Shown: positions 33,381 through 43,900 of the stretch, in pieces | Layout of the letters: every line of letters starts with the position of its first letter | Numbering within the stretch: the first letter of the stretch is position 1 | NCBI GenBank assembly: GCA_022113835.1 | Contig: JAILWY010000025.1 | Span: 1,240,001-1,304,000, forward strand | From: Atopsyche davidsoni | Lineage: Eukaryota; Arthropoda; Insecta; Trichoptera; Hydrobiosidae | Length of the DNA stretch: 64,000 bases | Direction: 5' to 3' | The notes under the pieces: generated by a model | What the model was told of the DNA's origin: nothing | Database searches by the model: none | Seen by the model: only the letters and a program-made list of their open reading frames with translations | Program-made: the position numbers and the translations under genes

Positions 33381-35249
33381 TTAACAGGGTACCAGCTTCA
33401 ACATTTGTAAATTGTTGCATAAAAACAAAGAACCTTTAGTGTCCACGCCCATAGCCGTTGTTCCATTGTATCCTGTGATAATACGGGCAGTCGTGGATGG
33501 GGGATCGATGGCATACAGAGCAACAGAGTTGAGTATGTAAATCGTTTTATATTTGGGATCCTGAATCATTACAATGGGCTTTTTATGGTTAATTCCTGAA
33601 ATCAAAAATAATAACATATTTCAGTCATTAAAACCTCCAGGCTTGGTTTTTCATATTTTATTGTTCAAAGATTTTGAGACCGCAATGGAACCTATTTTTA
33701 TATTCATTACTTTAAATGAGATTTAAATCATGCCATGGACACATAAGAAGAGAAAAACATAATATTAATACATAATAAGAACACATAATGATAAACATGA
33801 TAAGCTTAATTCAATAAGACTGGATCAGTACTGATATTTGTAATATTATTAAAGTTTCCAATAATTTTTTCAATTAAAATTGAGGAATTGTCAACTGACT
33901 AATAAAACCACTCAATACTTATAGACGACCGCAAACAAAATGACGGCATGTTAAATCAACCAGAGACAATTGCGTTTTAATTTTTTTTCTGCTAATACTC
34001 GTAGATATTCAGCCGCGTTCATAACTCAAGAAACAATATCACTGAGTCAATAAAGGTAGTGTCTCGATTAACTTTATATATGCCTAAGCTCACATACCAA
34101 ATCAAATAGTACCTCTTTGATCATTTAATATAAAATTATTAGACAAGTTGAATGCAAGTGTTTATCAAATCATTGTATAGCTATGAGTTGATTCGATGCT
34201 TCGCGTGGCATTGTAAGGTAGTTGGCAAATTACAGGGGTTATGCTTTCAGCTGCCTTCAAGCACAAATATTTGTTAATTCACCCCGGAAACATCTCGTGA
34301 GCATTTTTGTATTCTTACCTACTATTTTTTTAATTTCTTTGGTTGATGACCCATAAATGCAGTACTCGTTGTCTATAGAGTTGTAGTAGTAGATGTCGTT
34401 GGTATTTAAATCAAATGTGAATTTTTCAATGCCAAATGGACCAGAAGCTTGGTTCAATTCATTCTTATCCACATGGTAAAGATTCCCACGAGACGTTGCA
34501 AATATCCGTTCATATGAATTTTGTGTCATTGCATCAAAAGGGAAGTCCTACATAATACAAGGAAAATATTTATTTAACAGCATCTCTTATTGATATATCT
34601 CGTGTGCATATATATATGTATACATATTTGCATTAATGGAGTCCTTACCGATGGTATGTTTAAAACAAAATGATAATCGTCATATTTCTGGAATCCTCTT
34701 GCATCCATTATGAGAATATTCTCGTCTTGCATCGTCAGGTCACTGTTTTCTGGTGAGATTTCTTCAACAAACATTATTTTATATTATTTACAAAATATGG
34801 AAACGAAATATATCAGATAGATGGAATTGAGCTTATTATGCGGATAATAACCAAACATCGGTTTTATGTATCTCTAATAGTACAAACATAAAATCACAAA
34901 ATTAATAAATTTTACAAATTATTTTATACTTAAACCGCAAGGAAGCTACAGGTTTGAGTGAAACATTAAAATTTAAAAATTGAATTTATTACTTACCTGT
35001 TAATGCCTTATGTGAATTTATATTGAAGTGGTAAAGTCTATTTCTGCAATCCATCCTCCTTATGTAGTATATCTTATCTCCAGGATTCATGTGTTCCCGG
35101 TATAAGCTAGGTCCATCAGAGAGTATCCGGCCGCGCACGTCCATGAAGCCCAGCAGGGAGGAGGAGTACTTCCGGCCCGGCGAGAGCTCCTGACAGTACT
35201 GGGCGGTCGCGACCATCAGGCCGCACCACAAGAGACACACTGCCTTCAT
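33381..35249 (-). CDS. Array gene 6: ommochrome-binding-protein-like secreted protein, 269 aa
   Basis: Exons are 35,249-34,997, 34,761-34,649, 34,547-34,319 and 33,595-33,381. The ATG at 35,249 opens MKAVCLLWCGLMVATAQYC, a signal peptide likely cut near the Ala-Gln. A ttcag/GAGCC acceptor lies just upstream. Exon 1 carries a ten-residue insertion around PSLYREHMNPGD and exon 2 is one codon shorter than in other copies. Exon 3 reads GNLYHV, ASGPFGIEKFTFD and DIYYYNSI; exon 4 reads TIYILNSVALYAIDP and LKLVPC. Family and caveats are as for gene 3. It is the most divergent intact copy and the last gene of the array. Confidence 0.7.
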
Positions 35250-35527
35250 GCTGGCTCCTGAATAGGCAAGCACTGCTGTAATAGATATTTTAAATACAAA
35301 ATAATATTAAAAGTTAAAAAGTATAATATTTGATTTCTAGGAGAATTATTAAATAAACGTTTGTATATCTTCATTGACAGAATGTAGGATTGAATAATTT
35401 TATTAATATATATACTAAATATTTTGATATCACGACAACTTACAGGGTGGTTAACAATAATGTAAATATATATATTATATATATTATATATAAATATATA
35501 TATAAATATATTTATATATATATATAT

Positions 35528-36900
35528 CAGGGGTGGCCAACCCAAATGACCTCGCGGGCCACTTCGGTAAAGGATTATAACTCCGCGGGCCGCATATAAA
35601 ATTATATATCCCCGCATTAGATTTAGATACACATAATGAGTTATTGTGTTGTGTTTATTATTATTCTTACATGTAAACGTACATTGTAAAGAAATATATC
35701 GCACTAAAAATCAAATATGAAAATATATAAGTATAAATTGATTAAAAAACATGAAATCATTTAAAAATATTTATTTTACTATAGTGCAATATCTGTTTCT
35801 CCACTCTTTCACTTAGGTTTTTAAATCGACCTCAATTTGGATATTTGTTATGTTTAAGCGTGTTTTGTGTTTGGTCAATTTAATTTTCGAAAAAAAAACG
35901 ATTCGCAGGTTATAAAAAAATTACCAAAAGCGCTAACGTTAGTGTTATAAGTTAGTCATGCATCTGATGATGACCCGGTCATTGGGTCGAAACTAGTTAG
36001 GCAAATAATTTCAATAAACTCAAAAGTGAAGACAAAAGTACATAGTTATTTTTTATAATTATAATTATTATAAAAATCTATTTTTGATTCTGATGTTTCA
36101 AAAATATGTTTTAATTCAATATTGCACTGTAAGTCAACCAGTTCAATTTGAAGATATTCTGGGGCCGATTCGATTCCTATATGAAAGGGAGATGAGTATA
36201 TTAAAAAAAAATTTGTTGTATTTGTCTAACTCTAAATTACTAGATCACCTTTCAAAAGCAGCTGTATGTTTTCTTATTTCTTTTGCATATTTAATGTAAT
36301 TGTTACATTTTGATTTGATACGTGATTAGTTTGAGTTATTATTTTTCAATTGCGATTCGAATAACAACAATTCTTCTTGCAATGCTTTGTGTGATTAAAT
36401 GTATCGATCTTTTCCTTGCAATGATATATTAAATTGATTAAGTTTTCCCACAATATCCACTTAAAATCACAAATCCTATAACCACTCATTATTTTTTAAT
36501 TCTGGTACAGGTCTTTGCTTATCATTCATAAACAAGTCAATTTCTTCTCATAACTTATAAAACCGCTGTAAACATCTTCCACAATTTAACCACTTGGCTT
36601 GACTGAAGTATACAAAGTCACCATATTCAGAATCGAATTCTTTCAGGAACTCCTTTAATTGTCGATGCGGAAGTGCATGTGATCGAATGTAATTCACTGT
36701 TTTTATAACTACTTGGATAACACAATCCTTCGATAATACTTGGGCACATAAATTTTGTTGATGAATCAAACGGTGGATTATAATTAAATCCTCTCTTTTG
36801 GAGCGTTGCTAGTTTTTTGTTGGATTCTATTTTATCTATTAGTAATTTTAATATATATATAGATATACGCATCAATCGATCGCACCAATTTCTATATTTG
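35528..36900 (-). pseudogene. hAT-type (ZBED/Buster-like) transposase remnant
   Basis: The minus-strand frame 36,769-36,548 reads IHQQNLCAQVL, VVIKTVNYIRSHALPHRQ and FVYFSQAKWLNCGRCLQRFY, a pattern I know from ZBED5/GTF2IRD2-type hAT transposase descendants. Downstream frames (to about 36,330) give degenerate 'LQGKDRYI'-like continuation with stops. The left edge near 35,528 starts caggggtggccaaccca, a hAT-like terminus. The right terminus is not located. It sits 280 bases upstream of array gene 6. Confidence 0.6.
35958..36007 (+). ncRNA. Hammerhead-ribozyme-like motif 1 (relic, candidate)
   Basis: CTGATGA at 35,964-35,970, a 5-bp stem GACCC (972-976) / GGGTC (984-988), then GAAAC at 35,989-35,993. 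A minimal helix III (AC-ta-GT) and a partly paired stem I (tgcat with aggca, one mismatch) can be drawn. One extra U lies between the core and stem II, which is not standard. Type I hammerheads with tiny helix III are known from Penelope-like elements and retrozymes. Activity is doubtful. Confidence 0.3.
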
Positions 36901-36959
36901 AGGTATTTTTATTTAGTTTGGTTCTTTACAATTTATTTGAACTTGTTTTTGAATACAAC

Positions 36960-37720
36960 ATATTTAAATAATAAAATCTAAAACAATGCGTAGTTTTTTA
37001 TTGATTTTAGTTACTAATGGGCCAATTCGAGAGGCAAAAACACCACTTGCATATGAAATTTACATGAAAATTTATAAGATTAATTATTTTTCATTACTCA
37101 AGACAAAATTAAAACACTAAATAATCATGAATTATATGACTTATAGCACTTTCACTATTAAAGGCAAGTAGAATATTGAAAATAGATATTTAATTCACGG
37201 GAGCTACTTTAATCGTTACCAAATAACTTTAAATACACATTATTGTAAATTGGGTTTCATTAATCTGTTCACATACAAAGTTGATTTCTTCGATGATACT
37301 TCAAGTAATCATCAAAAATTGCACATAACTCTATAGAAACCTAAGATCAAAATAACAACGAAAATGGTTTTCTTGCCGAAACCAAAACACTTTCTGACAC
37401 CATTAGACTAAGCAAGTAATGACGTTAATTCAACGATTTTATTTTTTTCATGGGCTAAGACCAAAATTTCAGGAAATAAGTAAAAACATAATGGTTTTTT
37501 TTTATAAACTTCCTGTATGTTCATTTATTTGATAAACTATCTTCATATGAATTTGTTATAAAATAAAGGATTTCCTTTAATTTCTAAACTCACATTAGTC
37601 ACATACCTTATATTTAGATATATGCGCGAATGTGTTACTGATAATGTAATAATTAGGACATTTTATCTTATTGCCATTCACATGAATTTAAAGCAATATA
37701 CCAGTTAACTATAGCGAATT
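36960..37720. repeat. Array U flank block, copy 6
   Basis: Same ordered words as copy 5, followed by the (TA)n tract at 37,736-37,806. It lies 1.7 kb upstream of gene 6 because of the hAT insertion. Confidence 0.7.
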
Positions 37721-37731
37721 CTTAAATAAAC

Positions 37732-37735
<4 letters not shown>

Positions 37736-37806
<71 letters not shown>
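37736..37806. repeat. (TA)n microsatellite
   Basis: About 34 TA units; position matches the TA tracts after U blocks 4 and 5. Confidence 0.9.
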
Positions 37807-37812
<6 letters not shown>

Positions 37813-37829
37813 TGTATGTGTGTCTAATT

Positions 37830-38895
37830 ATTTTCTGAAGACTAGGAATAAACTGTCATATAACTCAATAGCTAAACTAAAATCAATCTACTGGATTATA
37901 AATGGCGCTTATAAATGGTCTTTCACTGAAAAAAGTTTATTAGAATATCCGTGAGATGTGCATGTGTACGCTTTCAGTAAAACTGCATTCCTGACTCTTT
38001 GCCAAAAATTCCATCTGCGAAATTCTCTCCTTGCTTCATCTTGGTTGGAAAGCTTGTTATACGTTTATATTTAATACAAGTGAAGAATTCTTTCAACATC
38101 AGATAAGGTGCATTAAAATTTTATAACTACAATATACTGTCAGATTTGAAGACGAGAAAGCTGAAAAAGAAGAGGTGGGTGTATTAAATATAATATAAGC
38201 AGTTTTAAGGATTCTTACTCTGACCTAATGTGTCTTCAATGTCAGTCAGTTGTATTCATAAATTTCACAGGGAACTTGTGATAGAGTGGTTTTTTGGGAA
38301 ATGTTTACTCCCAGAACTAAAAATAATTTATTTAACAGATTTATTTTAACCCTGATTCAAACCTGGGACCCTTCGATCGGATTAATCGAGCCCACCTCTA
38401 AATTACACGGAAATCGGGTAACATTAAGGTTAATGTGTAAGTACAAAAAATGTATATTACTTGACTTGAAGTTGTACACATCCTCTAAATAATTAAAACA
38501 AAAAAGTTTTTTTAAATTTAATAAATATTTATTATAATATGCATATAAATAGTAGAACTTTATTAAAAAAACATTAAATTTAATTCATTTTTCCCTTTCA
38601 ACAAACAAAACAAAGCCTTAGCTCAATCAATGACTATCCAACAAAATCAAAGTAAATAATTAGGAAGCCATGTTTTAGAACCTTTCCACCTGCCATTTTT
38701 GTATTTTTTTGAGATTTCGGCATATATTAAAAAGCCTCATAAATGTATTGAACACACAGATATTTTAAATTAAAAGTCGGATTTAATGACTCAAATTATT
38801 CAGATTCAAAATTTTCTTAAATCAAAGTCTTTTAAATTATACTTACTGTTAATGTTCAACATTAACTCAATATTATTTATTTAAGCATGTTTTTT
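37830..38895 (-). repeat. Orphan D flank block at the array end, no gene attached
   Basis: It follows the gene 5/6 downstream flank through the IEWFF-like frame (38,286-38,492) and the final 'cttttaaattatacttactg' and 'atttaagcatgttt' words, then diverges at about 38,890. In the other units the next 400 bases hold exon 4. A 100-250 base extra segment sits around 38,600-38,810. This is the right-hand breakpoint of the array. Confidence 0.65.
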
Positions 38896-39238
38896 CACAT
38901 ATGTAGAGATGAGTTTTGCGATTTTTTTTAGTTTACTATTTTCAAGGAAGTATATCCACATTTTTTTGATGCAAATTCTTTTAAATTTAATATCAACCAA
39001 TGCGAGTAGTATTTTTGTCACTAAAAATATTAATTCAGGTGTAATAATCACGGTGGTTCTCAAAAACTCAAAAACTGTAGAGTGACAGGTCAAATAATTT
39101 AACTTAAAATATTAAATAATACATATCAAGAAGCTGTCAAGCAACTTAGATTTTTAACCATTACTATTTGGGATGTGTTTAAATTACCGAGTGAACAGGT
39201 ATGTTCGTGGGTTTTGGCAGCTGTTGTTATGAGTTAAT
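38896..39238. other. Unique AT-rich spacer between the array and the channel locus
   Basis: No repeat copy, RNA or sustained frame is recognised. Confidence 0.5.
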
Positions 39239-39275
39239 TTGATTTCTTGGGTGTTGAGCTGCACTTGTGTACAGG

Positions 39276-39518
39276 TGAGCAGTAAGAAAGGTCACACATA
39301 CCCTGAAGATGGTCCCAGCATTAAGACTGAAAACTCGAAGCAGCTAATACCCGAGAAACCAAATCAACTCAAGCGAACAGATCATGAGAAAAATAATACA
39401 GTACCTTTACAAACAGATTCACTTGATAAAGTTGATCATTTTAAGCCATGTTACCATGCAAATATAAACGAGCAGGTAAAAAAGCAGGTTATAACAAATA
39501 TTAGAGTAAACAGTCCAT
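39276..39518 (+). other. Possible exon or repeat-derived open frame
   Basis: An acceptor-like ttgtgtacag precedes an 81-residue open stretch with GHTYPEDGPSIKTENSK and DSLDKVDHFKPCYH, ending at TAG 39,516-39,518. Codon content is more coding-like than the surroundings. However, its first part overlaps a hammerhead-like word (39,303-39,333) also found at 40.66 and 53.13 kb, which argues for a repeat. No partner exon was found on the plus strand. Confidence 0.2.
39303..39333 (+). ncRNA. Hammerhead-ribozyme-like motif 2 (degenerate)
   Basis: CTGAAGA, a 4-bp stem GGTC / GACT (one wobble) and GAAA are present in order. The flanking stem I is not paired. It fits CUGANGA...GAAA but is a relic at best. 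Confidence 0.2.
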
Positions 39519-40656
39519 AGTCTAAGCAATTAACTGTTACGTTTATTATAAAGTATAATACTTTACCGCAAATATTGCTGATGTCCATTGCACTCATAGT
39601 GCGTAAAATGGATCGATACAAGTGATTTCGTAATGGAATAAGCTTTATTGCATATTTGTTAAAAAAATGTATTGAATAAAACAAGAAATTTTTAATGATA
39701 ATTTGAACAACAACTCTTAGTTACTTTTGGTGTTTTTTCTTAAATTTATAATTTAAATCGCTACAACCTTGCAACGAGTCCACCCTGCGCAGTGCTCGTA
39801 AGCGATCAATATTCAAGTGAGATTATATAAAAATAAAACCATTTAGATGTTTTTTTTTATTATCTTGACAAAAAATACTTTATAAATATCTTAAAAATAT
39901 AATTACCATTGATATTCATACATTATATATGCACAAGCCCAGCCTTGAAATATGATAGGTGAATAATATTTACAATAGAAGGTAGATAAAATAGTTTTTC
40001 AGCGATATTATTACAAGTTTTACATCTACAAAAATACTCAAATATTGCTTTAAGGATATAAAAATTAGTTTAACATTATATGAGAGATTTTATAAACAAT
40101 TTTTATTTGCTGAATAATATTATTATTGGTTACTTAAAATAAGGCAATGCTAAATTTCATTAAGTGTATAATTTTTCAGTGGATTCAGTTCAGAGTATTT
40201 TGTGAAACGATGAACATTTTTGTATTTATATATACACATTTATCTTATTGATATTATCTGACTAGATTTTTCTTACTGTATTGTAAAAATAATATTAATT
40301 ATTTTAGTAATTGTATATATATCCTATCTAAAATTAAATTTTTATACTTCAAAACATAAAAATAGCTGTAAAAGTATTTGAAATCTAAAATATTCCACTA
40401 GCAATATTAAGAGTAGGAAACGATACACCACAATGTGCTTTTAAGGCTTTTTAATGTCTGGTGGCCAGGATCAACGTGGTTACATGAAATCCAATTCCAT
40501 TTTCTTCAGGATTAACATATTTTTAAACTCAATTAGTATATAATACTGACATGCATTTAACCTTATGCATGAGGATTGGGATGAAATTCTAATTATCAAG
40601 TGTTTACATGCTTGCTTGGGGTACATTTCAGGGATTTATTCTGAGTTCATTTAGAA

Positions 40657-40699
40657 ATTCCCAAGGATGGTCCAAGAACGAAGACCGAAACGTTGGAAT
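40657..40699 (+). ncRNA. Hammerhead-ribozyme-like motif 3 (core mutated)
   Basis: Stem I attcc (657-661) / ggaat (695-699) and stem II ggtc (669-672) / gacc (683-686) are perfect, with GAAAC then gtt at 687-694 in the expected place. The CUGANGA strand is mutated to caaggat. The architecture supports common origin with the 35.96 kb motif. Confidence 0.25.
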
Positions 40700-40924
40700 A
40701 ATATATATCCCAATGAGTTTAACATTTCAATTAAGTTGCTTAGAAATCAGAAGACATCTCTTAAGCTCGTAGCAGTGCACGCTTCATCACTAGTGGAGTA
40801 TTTTAAAAAGACTTTTACAAGCGAATATCTTAAAACATTCATCTCAAAGGAAGCTCCGCAAATCACTTGAAACTCCAAACACGTTACAATCAAAAATCAC
40901 AATATTGGAAACAGACATCAAAAA

Positions 40925-43900
40925 TTACGATGGCACTTCGGCATCTGAAGACTTGGCAGCACCATGGACCGGCGCCAGCTCCACGGGAGCCGGAGTCATC
41001 GGAGCGAGACTCCCGTCTTGTTCAGAGACCTTCAAGCCAATAGTGGCGCCGATCTTGGCACTAGCTTGTCTGAAAGAATCTGACAGCTTGACTTGTACAA
41101 CATTAATACACATGGAAGTCAAAGCCATACCGAACACCAAATAAACAATACTACCCATCATGTAGATTGGGTGATTCGGAACGTAGTCTCCGAAGCCGAT
41201 GGTCGACATCGAAATAAATACAAAATAGAATGATTCAAAGAAGCCCCAGTCTTCCCAGACGACATAGATGGAAGCTCCGAGGAAGATGTAAATTATTAAA
41301 CACGTGATGGCAACGGAAATGGGGAGGTTGAATTCATCGTCTATCTCGAAGACGGAAGGAGCCGGTGTTTGAGGGTCGTCCACGATTCCATCTTCGTTGA
41401 CTTCTCGCTTGCTGGTGTCGGGGTTCATCGCCATCAGCGTGCTGCTGGTGGAGCCCGGAGTCTGAGGCTTCGGAGGAAGCTTGGGAGGAAGGTCTTCTCC
41501 AGATGGCCCGCCTTCTGCGTCTACTACATATGACGGCCTCCGGAACGTAGAGGCAGCAGTATAGACCATGTTCAGGCCTCGCATCACCTCCTGTGTAATA
41601 TTTGATGAATTATTAAAAAGAAAAATATATTTTAATATTTGAAGTATGTAACTAAAAGAGTGTAAAATTGATTGTTTAAATTACTTATGTTGTGTGAGTG
41701 TGTCATGTGAGTGTGTAATATTTTTTCACTATCTCATAAAACTATTTATTACTATGTACGTCAAAACAAAGAGTAATCTCTTTATCAGTATTTTGATAGA
41801 CATAACCTTATATATTATATGAAAACAATAAATTACAAAACAATATAAATATTAGGGCAAAGCTGTATCTGTGCGAAGTCAATTTTTTTCGCACTTAAAA
41901 ATCAGATAATAGGTTGATAATTTTATTTTTCAAGAATCCAAATCACAAAGATGAGCGTTTTCGGATTTAATGCTCATTAGGTAGGTCCAAGGCAGGAAAC
42001 TTTGTGAGACTTTAAAGCTATTTTTCTACAATTCTTTATGCTTTGAAAAGAAATACTCACTTCTATCAAGCTCAATTCAGTTTTTACATTATAACTCATG
42101 TTTTGAAAGACTGATTCATCATAACTCAGTGAGTAGAGGCACTTAAACAAGAAATACATAATATAGATTGCATAAACCAATATTTAACTAATTATGTGTT
42201 ATTCACTATTTACCGTGAAGTTTGACTGAATTAATTAACCGCCTTGGTTTTAACCAGAACCTCAGCTTTGGTATAGAATAAACCATATTTATTAAACATT
42301 GTTGATCGGTGCAAATCAAACGACAATTTTTTTCTTAATGTTAATCAACATCTGCATATTTGTGTATGTGTGATGAATACATTTGTGGTGTAAAAGGCGT
42401 ATCTAGAAAATACAAATTAGAATCCTGATAAAAAGTTGAGAAAAAAAAACAGAAGGAAAGAATTGAAAGGTTAGCATGCATCTAACTTACTTTGTCTGTT
42501 TCCGTGTCCGTCTTTGCCTTAGTGTTTGCCAACTTTGAGAGAGAAATTGCAAACCATCTATTAAACGAGTCCTGGTCATACATTATGTCCTAAATAGATC
42601 ATCGAGACTTTTATCTACAATAAACAAATTTCCCTTTTCCTAGTATCAAGACTACTCGACGAATGTGTGGCAATGAAGCCACAACGAGAGAAATGAGAAA
42701 CCAACGGAGCCATGAGAATTTTATAGCTGTTTATTGAGTAGATATTTTAGATAAACTTGCTTCTTTTTCATATCCGGTAAGGTGGACGTTATTAAAGCTA
42801 AAAATTCCTAAATTTCACTAACTCAAAGCATTAATTTTCAAATCTCACCATGATCCTGACTCTGCTCAGAGATTTCCATAAAATTTCTCTAATTTTCTCT
42901 CTGGAACTTTTACATGTTAAAACATCAGAGAAGTCAACGTCATGTCAGAGAAGTAAACGCATTCAATAACAGGATATTTTGTGAATCGACAATGGCATAT
43001 TGAATAACCGTATTTTGTCCACAAATATCAAACAAGTAATATATGAGTAAGATCCTGAACATTATCATAATTTTATGTACGTTTATTTAACGACAAGTGG
43101 ATATTGTTATGTGTAGATATGAATCGTTTTTCTAATAACATAAATATATTACACAGGCCAAGTTTATGTTTTGAACTTTTAAATTAAAAAAATCCATTAT
43201 TGAAAAATCAAAAGATGAACTTACGCACATGATACTGATGGTAATTTAATTTTTACTTTATCTATTTTTTATCTTTTGATTTTATAGTATATATAAGATC
43301 TTCAATTAAAAATTCTCTTTCTGATAAATTTTAAAATTTACAAAATTCTCATTGAAGGTATAAAAAAAATTATAATAAACACGCATGAAACAATTTGAAA
43401 AAACTCATACAATAACAGAACAGAAGTCTTATGATATTTTCCATCTTACCAAAAAATCATTTAAATCCTAAAAATGCCGAGTCAGAATTTTTGCAAGAAA
43501 TTTTTTTAAGTCGTGTTTAATACTTGATTTTTAGCTTAATTTCTCTTTCAATTTTTAAAGAAAATACGATTGAATGTTTTCAATTGTTTCATTTGAGTTT
43601 TGTGTAAAAACATGTAACGTTACAAAATAACTGTACAAGTGTTTGATGCGAATACGCGGTTAGATATTTTAATTTTTTTATAATTTTTTGATTCCGTTCG
43701 GAGAGTTTGACTGTAAATTAAAATTTGTTTTTCAAATTTTTTAGAAGTGATTTTCAGTGCTTTATTAATTGGAGAACTGAGCCAATCCATATTAGTTACC
43801 TTGATTTAACATTATGTTAAGTACAGTAGCAACTGATATCCATGCAAAGCTTACCTATAAGAGAAGTCTATTAAACTTCTTTAAATATGTCACGAGTCTT

